A stretch of 45,694 nt of DNA from an uncultured SAR324 cluster bacterium (GCA_902564345.1 CACFAY010000008.1:1-45694); one strand, 5' to 3'. Counted from the first letter of the stretch, positions 9,142 to 18,731 are shown. Numbers and translations: made by a program. The notes: generated by a model not told the origin, from the sequence alone.

Positions 9142-10029
9142 ATGTTTTCTGAACAATTTGAATTGCCCCTGCGTAAACTTGTTTCAAGAGAAAAAAATTT
9201 AAAACTTTCCCAACCAATACTTATGGGAATACTTAATCTTACACAGGATTCATTTTCAGATGGTTCGAGCTTTTTTGAATTTGATGATGCGTTGGTTCGG
9301 GCAAGAAAAATAATTGCAGAAGGTGCTGATTGGCTAGATATTGGTGGTGAGTCTACTGGGCCAGGAAGTAAAGAAGTGACGTTTGAGGAAGAATTAAGTC
9401 GCGTAATTCCACTCATAAAAGCAGTTCGTTCTGAAAGTGATATTTGGATTTCTGTGGACACATGGAAGGCAGAGGTTGCACGCCAATCATTGGATGCAGG
9501 TGCAGATGTGATTAATGATGTTAGTGCTCTCCGTGCAGATAAGGAAATGGCTGGAGTAATTGCTGAATTTAAGGTCCCAGTGATTCTGATGTACTCAAAG
9601 GATTCAACGCCCCGGACATCAAGGAATTTTACTCAATATCGAGATGTAATGGAGAGTATCATTTCATTCTTTAAGGAACAGCTAAAATATGCTGAGTCAA
9701 ATGGAATTCAAAAAAGCCAGATTATAGTTGACCCTGGAATGGGTTTTTTCATCAGTGGAAATGCAAAATACAGTTTTGAGTTAGTTCGCAGGTTTTCTGA
9801 ACTTCATGAATTTAATTTACCCTTACTTCTTGGACCTTCAAGAAAATCATTCCTTGCGGCAGTTTCATGTGGACGTATTTTGAACTTTTCTGAAAGGGAT
9901 TTTCCCTGCGCGCTAGTCTCCAGTATAGCCCTCTGGCAGGGAGTTTCTATTTTGCGTTTCCATGAAGTTGAACAGGGACGTTTGCTTATCGACACTTTTG
10001 AGAAAATAAAAAAATCTACTACAAATTAA
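9142..10029 (+). CDS. folP: Dihydropteroate synthase, divergent clade
   Basis: A 295-residue TIM-barrel enzyme that condenses p-aminobenzoate with hydroxymethyl-dihydropterin pyrophosphate in folate synthesis. Motifs in order: MGILNLTQDSFSDG (about 28-41), DIGGESTGPGS (about 70), ISVDTWKAEVA (about 108), DVINDVSALRAD, MYSKDSTPRTS (about 151), VDPGMGFFISGNA (about 196) and GPSRKSFL (about 232). Several differ from the textbook enzyme: STGPG instead of STRPG, and DPGMGFFISGNA instead of DPGIGFGK. The combination MYSKD-TPRT with DPGMGFF appears to mark a separate FolP clade that I have seen in other bacteria. No folK or folB partner is adjacent. The pterin-binding changes might alter sulfonamide binding, but that is inference. 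Confidence 0.85.
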   Translation: MFSEQFELPLRKLVSREKNLKLSQPILMGILNLTQDSFSDGSSFFEFDDALVRARKIIAEGADWLDIGGESTGPGSKEVTFEEELSRVIPLIKAVRSESDIWISVDTWKAEVARQSLDAGADVINDVSALRADKEMAGVIAEFKVPVILMYSKDSTPRTSRNFTQYRDVMESIISFFKEQLKYAESNGIQKSQIIVDPGMGFFISGNAKYSFELVRRFSELHEFNLPLLLGPSRKSFLAAVSCGRILNFSERDFPCALVSSIALWQGVSILRFHEVEQGRLLIDTFEKIKKSTTN

Positions 10030-10230
10030 TGTTATATATTTCACGAATCAAATTAACCAGTCTAGAAGTTGTCTCAATGTAAAGTTAGTGAAAATGTTTT
10101 TCTTAATTGAAAACTTAAGGTAACTTAATAGATTAATCCAAAATATGCTGATTCAAATTTTAAATTAATTTCATGCAAATTATTGTGGAAAATTTAATAA
10201 GGTTAAATTTATTTCAATATTTTGAATTAA

Positions 10231-11245
10231 TCAGCCAGCTGCGGCGCCGCTAAGAGTTTCATTCAGTATGGTTCCTATATGTTTTGCTTTAGCCCCCCTC
10301 ATTTGTGCAAGCAGGCATAGGTAGTTATAGCCAATTGTTGCTGCAGCCAAAGAAGTTATTTCGGCATGGTCATAAACTGGTGCAACCTCAACAATATCCA
10401 TTCCAATCAGATTAAGATCTCCCAAGGATTGAAGTATTGGTAAAATTTGTGTGGTGCTCAATCCACCTACAACTGGAGTACCAGTTCCTGGAGCAAAGGC
10501 TGGATCGAAACAGTCTATGTCAAAAGTAATGTAAACTGGGTCGTCTGGAGAGATAATATTGTGAATTGTATCAATTACATCTTGAATTCCATGCGAATGT
10601 ATCCATTGAGCATGCAAAATGTTGAATCCATGAGTACAGTAATTTTGTGTACGAATTCCGATCTGGACAGATTTTTCAGGAATAACTATCCCCTCCCTTG
10701 CTGCACGAAGAAACATGGATCCATGATCTAACCTATCACCATCATCCTCCCAAGTGTCAGAATGTGCGTCAAAGTGTATGAGTGAAATAGGCCCATGGAA
10801 CTTGTGGTGTGAACGCAGTAGTGGGTAAGAAATGAAATGATCCCCACCGAAACTTAATAGAGAGGTTGACTGTTGCAAGATAGTGTCTGCATGTTTTTCA
10901 ACTTTCTCTACTACGCTCTGCGGATATCCGTAATCAAGCCAGACATCCCCGTAATCAATTACCGCAAGGTATTTGAATGGATCGAAGTTGAATGGGAAGG
11001 CATCCAGTGAGGCAAGCTCAGTGGATGCAGCTCTAATTCCACGAGGACCGAAGCGGGCCCCCGGGGCGGTTACTGGTAGCACAATCATATGGGATACCTG
11101 TAACGGCAACATCAACATCTGCTAAGTGACGTGTATATTTTCGCCGAAGAAAACTGACTGCTCCTGAATAGGTCATGTCATTCGAACGACTATTTAAATC
11201 TTCATTACGGAAAGCACCGTCACCCTTTGTGTTCATAAAAATCAT
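10231..11245 (-). CDS. speB: Agmatinase (ureohydrolase family), reading frame broken by a one-base insertion
   Basis: Two overlapping frames together make one SpeB-like protein of about 337 residues. The first (from 11245) reads through DVDVAVTGIPYDCATSNRPG and then leaves the family. The second resumes with ARFGPRGIRAAS and continues to the stop at 10231. The switch falls at a run of five C on the + strand (11058-11062), and removing one base restores RPGARFGPR. Metal-binding motifs are intact: FGGDHFISYPL, HFDAHSDTWED, and FDIDCFDPAFAPGTGTP as in E. coli SpeB. Agmatinase hydrolyses agmatine to putrescine and urea. It is the last gene of an operon with the TMADH-like and class III aminotransferase genes, 105 bases downstream. 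An assembly error in the homopolymer is as likely as a real mutation. A guanidinobutyrase or methylguanidine hydrolase role is possible. Confidence 0.85.
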
Positions 11246-11350
11246 TTTGAAAAGTTATTTCAAAAAAAAATATCAATTAACAATCATCAATTAACATATA
11301 TATTTTGATTAAATTTTTTTGTATCTTTAGATTAGAAAAAAAATATTGAT

Positions 11351-13429
11351 TCAAATAACCACACGCTCTCGCAGAAATGGTACTTCATATGAGCTATTCT
11401 CCTCAAATTCTCTTGCAGCAAGATGTCCAGAGTGAACGGCTGCAGCAATAATACCGGGAGCAAAGCAATCACCAATGCATTGGAGTGTTTTTATGCCGAT
11501 CTCTTTTAGCTCTTCTTGCCTCACATTAAGGGCATTGTAAATTTCATCGTTGGGCAAGCGTTCCGTTACAAGCACTAGTGTTTCGCATTCATGACGAGTA
11601 CGTCTGTCTGTAAAGACACATGCTAATTCTACTTCATTAGAAGACACTGAAACGAGGTTTTGCTGAGTTGCTAGTTCGACTCCGATTTCAAGTAGTCGTG
11701 ATTGGATACGGCGCTGTTCCATTGTGTGATGCGTCCAGTTGGAAATGTCTGGTGCCGGTGTGACAAGAATTACCTTAAGGCCTTCAAGCCTAAGTTTTTC
11801 AGCAATTACACCTCCCATATAGTAGTGTTCGTCGTCGAAAATCACTACTCTCCCAATTGGAGAAACTCCATTCATGACTTCATCCGGAGTCATTACTCTA
11901 ATCTTTTTCAATCCGGGAATGGGATTTCGGTGTTTCCTTGCAATTCCATCTCGCCGCCATCTAGCTCCAGTAGCAAGAAAAACATGAGAAAATCCAAACT
12001 TGTCTTTTGCACTGAATTCGATAATGTCTCGTAGATTGAGCTTACTTGAACGATAGATTTTGACCGTGTCCATTTTTTTAAGCATTGTTTCTCTGTAATC
12101 AAGAATTCTCCTCCATTCCGAAAGTCCTGGAAGTTGGCTTTCTTTACTCACCCGCCCACCTAACACTTCGGAAGCTTCTGCCAAAATCACATTGTAACCT
12201 CGCTTCCCAAGCGATAATGCACATTCAAGACCTGCAGGTCCTCCACCAACTATCAGCACAACATCGTCGCTTTTTTTAGGTCCAATCCGCTCCGGATGCC
12301 AGCTACGGCGCCACTCTTCGCCCATTGTAGGGTTTTGTGTGCAGCGTATCGGTACTGAAAGCCAATCACCGGCTACGCATATGTTACAGCCTATGCATTC
12401 CCGAATTTCATCAAGTCTTCCCTCTTCTATTTTCTTGGGTAAAAATGGGTCAGCAATCGAGGGCCTTGCGGCCCCAATCATGTCCATAACTCCGCGCTGA
12501 ATCAGTGAGACCATGTTGTCAGCTGAGGTGTAGCGTCCTACTCCAACTACAGGCTTTGAAGTAAGTGATTTAACGAAACTTATATATGGTTCTTGGTAGC
12601 CCTCCTTTTCAAAGCGGGATGTGGCAGAATCGTTCTCCCATTCACTTATGTTCACGTCCCAGAGGTCAGGTATTTCAGCTAACATTTCGACCACCTCACG
12701 TCCCTCGCTTTCACAGGTGATTCCCTTTGGTCCTAGAAGTTCATCCACTGCAAAACGCACAGCAATTGCACAACTGTCACCAACTGCGTCTATTGTTTCT
12801 TCCAGAACCTCCCTGAAGAGGCGTGTGCGATTTTCAAGTGAACCTCCGTATTCGTCATTGCGTTTGTTAAAACGTCGGGAGAGAAAGTGCATAAGAAGTG
12901 TTAGATTGTGTCCCGCATAAACATAAACGAGGTCGAATCCTGCTCTTTTGGAGCGGAGAGCTGCCTTACGGTGCCACCTACGAAAGTCTCGAATGTCTGA
13001 CTTTGTCATTGCTCTTGCCTGCACTGGGTCATAGGAATTAACAGAGGTCAAACTAGGCGCTATTGGTACAATACGGCTATAATTATTAGCGTTTGAATAT
13101 CCACCATGAACCAGTTCAACTCCAGCCAATGCTCCATGTTCATGAACTGCCTCCGCCATTTTTGCCAGCGCCGGTATATCTCCGTCATCCCAGAGTCTTC
13201 CCTCCACCGCTGAACCGTTGTCAGAGTTGGCGTGAATTTCTACCTCCTCAGTACAAACTACTGCCCAACCACCTTCAGCTTTAACTCCTCGCATTGCTGC
13301 CAGAGTATTAGGGCGAAGGTAGCCCATGCCGTTACAATGCGGTACCTGGTAAAATCTATTTCGGGCCTTCACAGGACCTATTTGGACCTGTTCAAAAAGT
13401 ATGTCGTAATGTGAATCACGTTTTTTCAT
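11351..13429 (-). CDS. Trimethylamine/dimethylamine dehydrogenase-like iron-sulfur flavoprotein
   Basis: A 692-residue protein that follows trimethylamine dehydrogenase (TMADH, about 730) along its length. An N-terminal FMN TIM barrel (NRFYQVPHC; Cys32 at the position of the covalent 6-S-cysteinyl-FMN Cys30) is followed by a 4Fe-4S site with Cys345, 348, 351 and 363. A C-terminal ADP/FAD-type domain carries VGGGPAGLECA (about 395). Catalytic Tyr171/His174/Asp267 and Trp264 match TMADH Tyr169/His172/Asp267/Trp264. The substrate-cage residue Tyr60 is replaced by Glu62, and the Trp355 loop is one residue shorter, so the substrate is probably not trimethylamine but another, more polar amine. Its start overlaps the aminotransferase stop by 14 bases, a sign of translational coupling. 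Other names used for this family are histamine dehydrogenase and NADH:flavin oxidoreductase. Confidence 0.82.
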   Translation of the reverse strand: MKKRDSHYDILFEQVQIGPVKARNRFYQVPHCNGMGYLRPNTLAAMRGVKAEGGWAVVCTEEVEIHANSDNGSAVEGRLWDDGDIPALAKMAEAVHEHGALAGVELVHGGYSNANNYSRIVPIAPSLTSVNSYDPVQARAMTKSDIRDFRRWHRKAALRSKRAGFDLVYVYAGHNLTLLMHFLSRRFNKRNDEYGGSLENRTRLFREVLEETIDAVGDSCAIAVRFAVDELLGPKGITCESEGREVVEMLAEIPDLWDVNISEWENDSATSRFEKEGYQEPYISFVKSLTSKPVVGVGRYTSADNMVSLIQRGVMDMIGAARPSIADPFLPKKIEEGRLDEIRECIGCNICVAGDWLSVPIRCTQNPTMGEEWRRSWHPERIGPKKSDDVVLIVGGGPAGLECALSLGKRGYNVILAEASEVLGGRVSKESQLPGLSEWRRILDYRETMLKKMDTVKIYRSSKLNLRDIIEFSAKDKFGFSHVFLATGARWRRDGIARKHRNPIPGLKKIRVMTPDEVMNGVSPIGRVVIFDDEHYYMGGVIAEKLRLEGLKVILVTPAPDISNWTHHTMEQRRIQSRLLEIGVELATQQNLVSVSSNEVELACVFTDRRTRHECETLVLVTERLPNDEIYNALNVRQEELKEIGIKTLQCIGDCFAPGIIAAAVHSGHLAAREFEENSSYEVPFLRERVVI

Positions 13430-14822
13430 TCATGTCTTTCCAGAATCCTTCGCGTTGCAAGTCCTCTGTTGCTTTGAGGATGCCTAGTTCAAGAATATTG
13501 AACATTTCGTCAATTTGCTTAGAATTTATAATTAGTGGAGGAGAAAACACACACATGTTCAACAGGGGTCGTACGATCAGTCCCAGTGTTTGGCAGTGTC
13601 TATCAATTCGAGCTCCAATCTTTATGTCAATTTCCAGTGCTTTCGGATTGTCTGAATCGACAATTTGTCCCTCAACACAGCCGATCAATCCAGCACCGCG
13701 AGTGTCTCCTACCAAAGGAAGTTTGCGTAGTCCATGGAGGCGATCTTGAAAGTGCGGAGTAACTTGTCTGACATGTTCTAGCAGTCCTTCTTTTTCAATT
13801 ATTTCCAGATTTTTGAGAGCAGCTGCTGCAGCAACAGGATGACCTGAATAGGTATAGCCATTTGAAAAGGAGGAGTCTTTTGAATCATCACCGGAGATTT
13901 CACTGAAAATTCTATCTGAAATTAGACAGGCACCCATTGGCACATAGCCGGATGTAAGTCCTTTGGCGCAAGTTATGAGGTCCGGTTCTATGTCAAATAC
14001 CTCCTTGGAAGCAAACCAGTGACCAAGGCGTCCAAAACCTGTAACTACCTCATCAGAAATGTACAGTATGTCGTTTCTGTGACAGACTTCCAGACATTTC
14101 TTATGGTAACCTTTGGGAGGAACAATCACTCCTCCAGATGCCAGCACTGGCTCAGCTATAAAGGCGCCTACTTTATCAGCTCCAATTTGAAGAATTGCTT
14201 TTTCAAGGTCTTTTACTTTTTCCTCAAGATAACTCTCAATGCTCAAGCCTTTTGAACGAATGCTTGGATTAACATCAGGAAGGAAATGTACCATTTCAGA
14301 GGCAGTATCCATCCAGTCCTTGTCTCGAGTTTTGCCACTTACGCTTGCACTTAGGTAAGTGCTACCATGGTAGGACTTTTCCCGTGATATGATTAGCTTT
14401 TTTTGTGGTTTCCCTCTTACGTTGTTATAGAAATGGACAAATCTGATGGCACTGTCCACGGCTGTGGAACCACATGTAGTGAAAAAGACATGTTTCAGGT
14501 CTGAGGGAGCACGTTCTGCTAAATTACGGGCGAGCAGTGCACTTGGCGATGCACTCATATTCCAAGGAGAATAGTAAGGCATTTTGTATACCTGTTCAGC
14601 AATCGCTTCAGCCATTTCTTTACGACCGTAGCCAATCTGAACGCACCACATTCCCCCAGGGCCATCGATAAGCTTCTGGCCATTTTCATCGTAGAGATAA
14701 ATACCATCAGCTTTTTCAGCAAAGGTCCGTGAATTTGTGCCGACCTCCTTCATGCTTTCCCAAGGATGAACAAAATTATCATTATCGAAACTTCTAATTT
14801 TCTCAAAATTTTCTAGGTTCAT
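13416..14822 (-). CDS. Class III (omega) aminotransferase, SpuC-like
   Basis: A 468-residue PLP enzyme with the class III layout: an N-terminal DGPGGMWCVQIGYG segment, FFTTCGSTAVDSAIR (PLP phosphate loop), YHGSTYLSASVSG, EPVLASGGVIVPPKGY, DEVVTGFGRLGHWFA (Asp of the cofactor pocket) and CAKGLTSGYVPMGA with the Schiff-base lysine (about 286). This pattern fits putrescine/omega-amino acid:pyruvate aminotransferases such as SpuC, and also taurine:pyruvate enzymes. It is first in an operon with the TMADH-like flavoprotein (14-base overlap) and agmatinase. In that context a simple reading is putrescine, made from agmatine, being transaminated to 4-aminobutanal. The specificity is inferred from neighbours and not from the active site alone. 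Confidence 0.82.
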   Translation of the reverse strand: MNLENFEKIRSFDNDNFVHPWESMKEVGTNSRTFAEKADGIYLYDENGQKLIDGPGGMWCVQIGYGRKEMAEAIAEQVYKMPYYSPWNMSASPSALLARNLAERAPSDLKHVFFTTCGSTAVDSAIRFVHFYNNVRGKPQKKLIISREKSYHGSTYLSASVSGKTRDKDWMDTASEMVHFLPDVNPSIRSKGLSIESYLEEKVKDLEKAILQIGADKVGAFIAEPVLASGGVIVPPKGYHKKCLEVCHRNDILYISDEVVTGFGRLGHWFASKEVFDIEPDLITCAKGLTSGYVPMGACLISDRIFSEISGDDSKDSSFSNGYTYSGHPVAAAAALKNLEIIEKEGLLEHVRQVTPHFQDRLHGLRKLPLVGDTRGAGLIGCVEGQIVDSDNPKALEIDIKIGARIDRHCQTLGLIVRPLLNMCVFSPPLIINSKQIDEMFNILELGILKATEDLQREGFWKDMNEKT

Positions 14823-15041
14823 AAATATTCCTAATAAATTTATTTTAGTAAAGTATAGATTAAAAAAGTATAATCATTTCATTTAAAATACAATGCCAAA
14901 GATCTTGTCTAGTTTCTAAGTTGTGTAGTCATTTAGCTTTAAAAAAATAAAGGTGAGGTTAAAATCTTATATCAAAGATTATTTAATAAATTAACTTACT
15001 TTTTTGAATTAAAGATATCTTCAGATGATAAGTTTTATCAG

Positions 15042-16295
15042 TTAAAAAGTTTTCTGGTAAGATATATTTCCACCGTCCCAGAAGTCTTTTGAAAAATCAT
15101 CTAAATTCCAGCTTGTTGTGAACATTAATGCAGACTGATTACTTAAATCATGGAAATCCCAACTTATTCGCATTTTAACTTCTGGTTTGCGGGTTGATAT
15201 GTCTGCCCTGACATCACTAAGATAATTTGTAACTTTTTCTGTGTCCCCAGCATAAAGCGCATATTCGAAAAATCTGTCAATTGCAGTTTTATGTCTTAAA
15301 ATTCCGTAAACTTGTAAAGTCCACAAATAAAAATTGTAATCATCAAAAGGCACATCAAGTTGACGGAAAATATTTTGAAATCTGTCTTCACGCAATCCTA
15401 TTGTACCATGAAATTCTGAATTAAGAGGGTGTAGCCAATATAAGTCAGTTGATGAAAAAAGAAGCTGCTGACCTCGGTTATCTGGTGATGAAGATTCGGA
15501 AGGATTTGTTTTTTCCCTACGTTTCCGAATATCAAAGCTGCGCCAGCTAAATCCAGCAATTTCTTGTTCTTTAAAATGGTAATCTAGTATGACAGTTTTG
15601 TCTTGGCTTTTATAATTTACTGTTAGATCCCGAGCTGGGAATGTCAGTTTGAATGGTGTGTCCTGAACGAAAGTGAAACGTCCTTTCCAGTTTTTCCAAC
15701 TGAACATCCCTTCAAAATTATTTTCGACAGGATGAGGTGAGTAATAAGATGTATCATAAAAGTTCTTCTCGTTATAATACAGATCCTGTAACAATTGCTG
15801 AAACTTTATGTAATTCCAAGGCCCCTTCCCGAGAGTGATGCTTCCGCCCTGATCTGCTTTACGCTTGTCATATTCTGGCATTCCAAGAAGGGATAACCCA
15901 ATCAATTCTATGGCACGCCATTCAACTTCCACAAGATATCTAAAGGGTTTTATTTCATAAAATTCTTCCTGTCTGGCTTTAAAATAAACTGTAACTTCCC
16001 TCCCAAGAGGATAAGGTAGAAGTATTTCTAAGTCAGTAAATAGGAGGTCCAGCCCCATACTTCCACCTGTAAGTCGCCATCCTGCTTGACTTTCATACCA
16101 TTCCTCTTCTTTTAATTTATGGAACTGATAGGATTTTATATCCAGAAAATTTTCCTGATTAAGATGGCTATGAGAAATTTCAGAGGCATCATCATATGCT
16201 CTAACTAATGACGGTCGAGCTGATAGTGATAAAACACAACAGACGATAATTGAAATAACAAAAGTCGAAAGTCGAGGCTGTTTTGGAAAAAACAT
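15042..16295 (-). CDS. Predicted outer-membrane beta-barrel protein
   Basis: A 417-residue exported protein of unknown function. An N-terminal signal peptide runs to about residue 33 (hydrophobic FVISIIVCCVLSLSA, then a likely cleavage after VRA). The mature part is rich in aromatic and alternating polar/hydrophobic stretches, for example VTVYFKARQEEFYEI, GRFTFVQDTPFKLTF and RADISTRKPEVKMRISW. The protein ends in Phe, as do many barrels recognised by the BAM machinery. These traits suggest an outer-membrane barrel, but I do not recognise a named family. The gene starts 23 bases downstream of the glnS stop on the same strand and may be read from the same transcript. Confidence 0.6.
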   Translation of the reverse strand: MFFPKQPRLSTFVISIIVCCVLSLSARPSLVRAYDDASEISHSHLNQENFLDIKSYQFHKLKEEEWYESQAGWRLTGGSMGLDLLFTDLEILLPYPLGREVTVYFKARQEEFYEIKPFRYLVEVEWRAIELIGLSLLGMPEYDKRKADQGGSITLGKGPWNYIKFQQLLQDLYYNEKNFYDTSYYSPHPVENNFEGMFSWKNWKGRFTFVQDTPFKLTFPARDLTVNYKSQDKTVILDYHFKEQEIAGFSWRSFDIRKRREKTNPSESSSPDNRGQQLLFSSTDLYWLHPLNSEFHGTIGLREDRFQNIFRQLDVPFDDYNFYLWTLQVYGILRHKTAIDRFFEYALYAGDTEKVTNYLSDVRADISTRKPEVKMRISWDFHDLSNQSALMFTTSWNLDDFSKDFWDGGNISYQKTF

Positions 16296-16318
16296 CAGCT
16301 TCTGTTCTCGGGTTTATG

Positions 16319-18016
16319 TCAGTGTTGTTCTTGTTCTAGCTTTGCCCAAGTATCACGAAGGGTTACTGTGCGATTAAAGACCATGGCGTCTTCGAGAGAA
16401 TCTTTTGGATCCTTGAAGAAATAGCCAATCCTTTCAAATTGAAAAACTTCCTTATTTGCTGATGTCATTATTTCAGGCTCTAACTTACATTCAGAAAGAA
16501 TATCAATTGAATTATGGTTGATATCATTTAGAAAATTGCCTTCTGGATCATCGCTTCCTGGTATTGGTTTTGCGAAAAGGCGGTCGTATAAACGAACTTC
16601 AACTTGAATAAAATTTTTTGCTGAAACCCAGTGAATAATCCCTTTTACTTTTCTCCCTTCAGTTTTTGCTCCAGATCTTGTTTTTGGATCATATGTGCAG
16701 TGCAGTTCAGATACTCTACCAGTTGAGTCGTAAATTACTTTATCACAGCGTATTACATAGGCGTAACGTAGGCGGACTTCTTTCCCCGGAGCAAACCTAA
16801 AATAATTTGGTGGAGGATCTTCACGAAAATCTTCATATTCAATATAAATTTCCCTAGAAAAAGGAACCTTACGTGTTCCCATTTCTGGTTTTTTTGGATG
16901 TTTTGCAGGATGAAAATTCTCTGTTTTGTCTTCTGGATAATTTGTAATAACGACTTTCAGTGGTTTCAAAACGCACATTAAACGAGGTGATGATTTGTCC
17001 AAAATTTCACGTGCACAATTTTCCAAAACACTCATTTCAATGTTATTCTCACTTTTTGAAATTCCGATACGTTCACAAAACAACCGTATCGCGGAAGGAG
17101 GGTAACCCCTGCGTCTAAGACCCGAAAGGGTAAGCATGCGGGGATCATCCCAACCGCTTACATATCCATCTTCAACAAGTTTTATTAGCTTTCTTTTGCT
17201 GAGTACACTATAGTGAAGATTTAGACGGGAGAATTCAATTTGACGAGGAATACAAGGAGCAGTTACTTCTGCCAGTATCCATTCATAAAGAGGACGATGA
17301 TCTTCGAATTCAAGTGTGCAGAGTGAATGTGTTACACCCTCAATCGCATCTGACAAGCCATGAGTAAAATCATATAATGGATAAATACACCATTTTTTAC
17401 CCGTACGCTGATGAATAACTTTACGGATACGGTAGAGTACAGGATCTCGCATATTTATGTTTGGCGATGTCATGTCAATTTTTGCACGTAAAACATGGTC
17501 ACCATCATCAAATTTGCCTGCGCGCATCTGTCTGAAAAGGGTGAGACTTTCTTCAAACCTACGGTCTCTGTAGGGACTGTTAATCCCTGGTTCAGTTAAA
17601 GTTCCACGTGTCCTCCTTATTTCCTCCGCGCTCTGGCTTTCAACATAAGCTTTACCCTTTTTGATTAACTCTTCAGCAAATTCATAAAGCTTTTCAAAAT
17701 AATCGGAAGCGTAAGTAAGTCTTTCTTTCCATTCATATCCCATCCATTTTACATCCTCTAAAATTCCTTCTACATACTCCTCTTCTTCTTTGAGTGGGTT
17801 TGTGTCATCAAACCGCATGAAACAGATTCCTTTAAACTCCTCAGCAGTGCCAAAATTTAGCTGAATTGATTTAGCATGACCAATATGCAAATGACCATTT
17901 GGTTCCGGAGGAAATCTTGTAACAAGGCTCTGATGTTTCCCAGATTCCAAATCTTCTCGTATAATACTACGTATAAAATCTATTGCCGGAAGGTCAGGAG
18001 AATTACTTTCATTCAT
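16319..18016 (-). CDS. glnS: Glutaminyl-tRNA synthetase
   Basis: A class Ic aminoacyl-tRNA synthetase that charges tRNA-Gln. From the ATG at 18016 it has 565 residues, close to E. coli GlnS (554). The HIGH signature is in FPPEPNGHLHIGHAKS (44-47) and the KMSKS counterpart is VLSKRKL, followed by GWDDPRMLTLSGLRRRGYPP, which is typical of GlnS rather than GltX. The C-terminal anticodon-binding beta barrels contain REIYIEYEDF and RLRYAYVI. The frame is open upstream to 18070 and would overlap the GST stop, but the residues there (a hydrophobic leader) are not part of the family, so I chose the inner ATG, 31 bases after the GST stop. Confidence 0.93.
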   Translation of the reverse strand: MNESNSPDLPAIDFIRSIIREDLESGKHQSLVTRFPPEPNGHLHIGHAKSIQLNFGTAEEFKGICFMRFDDTNPLKEEEEYVEGILEDVKWMGYEWKERLTYASDYFEKLYEFAEELIKKGKAYVESQSAEEIRRTRGTLTEPGINSPYRDRRFEESLTLFRQMRAGKFDDGDHVLRAKIDMTSPNINMRDPVLYRIRKVIHQRTGKKWCIYPLYDFTHGLSDAIEGVTHSLCTLEFEDHRPLYEWILAEVTAPCIPRQIEFSRLNLHYSVLSKRKLIKLVEDGYVSGWDDPRMLTLSGLRRRGYPPSAIRLFCERIGISKSENNIEMSVLENCAREILDKSSPRLMCVLKPLKVVITNYPEDKTENFHPAKHPKKPEMGTRKVPFSREIYIEYEDFREDPPPNYFRFAPGKEVRLRYAYVIRCDKVIYDSTGRVSELHCTYDPKTRSGAKTEGRKVKGIIHWVSAKNFIQVEVRLYDRLFAKPIPGSDDPEGNFLNDINHNSIDILSECKLEPEIMTSANKEVFQFERIGYFFKDPKDSLEDAMVFNRTVTLRDTWAKLEQEQH

Positions 18017-18047
18017 TTTCAAATTAGTTAGCAGGAGGATAAAAAGA

Positions 18048-18731
18048 TTAAATAGGATAACCAACTGCACTTAATGCAAGTCCTTCGTGCATATTGAGCA
18101 TTTTATCACGCCATTTATATATAATGTCATCAGCATTAAGAATTAAAAAACCTGACATGCATCGAGCCCATTGAAATGCACCAAACACAATATAATCAGA
18201 AAATCCCGGAGTTTCACCTGATAAATATTCCTGTTTTGAAAGTGTTGAACGCAATGGGGCGAGTATTTTCTGAATTCGAGGCAGACGTTCTTGCCTATTT
18301 AACACAACTTGTTCCAGAGTTAGCCCGAACCTTTTTTCGCGGGTCTTACGAAAATATGGTTGATCTTCAGGACTCAGATTGTCGTGAATGTCTAATACAA
18401 TAAGCTTAAGTATTTCTGAATGTAAAACAGTTTCAGTCCAGAATTTTATAAACATCACTTCTCCATTATCCATTTTCAATGAAGGTCTTTCAGGATATGT
18501 GTTCTCCAAGTATTTTGATATTTCCCATGAGTCTGCAATAGTATTGCTTCCATCAATCAAAACTGGAACTTTTCCTTGACCAGAAAATTTAATTTTATCT
18601 TTTTCCACGAAGTGCCAAGGCAGATACTCTACTTCCAGACCTTTGTGGGCAAGTGCCATGCGAATTCTCCAGCAGTAAGGACTGAATCTTCTATTTTCAT
18701 CTGCCCCGGCCAAGTCGTACATTTTTATCAT
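18048..18731 (-). CDS. Glutathione S-transferase family protein
   Basis: A 227-residue cytosolic protein with a thioredoxin-like N-terminal domain. RFSPYCWRIRMALAHKGLEVE places a Ser-Pro-Tyr-Cys at the usual active-site turn, and GKVPVLIDG carries the cis-proline that binds the glutathione backbone. IADSWEISKYLENTYP supplies the conserved (D/E)S pair contacting the glutathione gamma-glutamyl group. The helical C-terminal half includes GETPGFSDYIVFGAFQWA, the N-capping box region. The pattern resembles the beta-etherase (LigE/LigF) side of the family more than standard plant or alpha-class GSTs. The substrate is unknown. It lies upstream of glnS on the same strand and may share its transcript. 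Confidence 0.78.
   Translation of the reverse strand: MIKMYDLAGADENRRFSPYCWRIRMALAHKGLEVEYLPWHFVEKDKIKFSGQGKVPVLIDGSNTIADSWEISKYLENTYPERPSLKMDNGEVMFIKFWTETVLHSEILKLIVLDIHDNLSPEDQPYFRKTREKRFGLTLEQVVLNRQERLPRIQKILAPLRSTLSKQEYLSGETPGFSDYIVFGAFQWARCMSGFLILNADDIIYKWRDKMLNMHEGLALSAVGYPI

Noticed and set aside
16319-18070. glnS start at 18070 with a hydrophobic leader
   Set aside because: The leader is not found in GlnS and would overlap the preceding gene; the ATG at 18016 gives the normal N-terminus.
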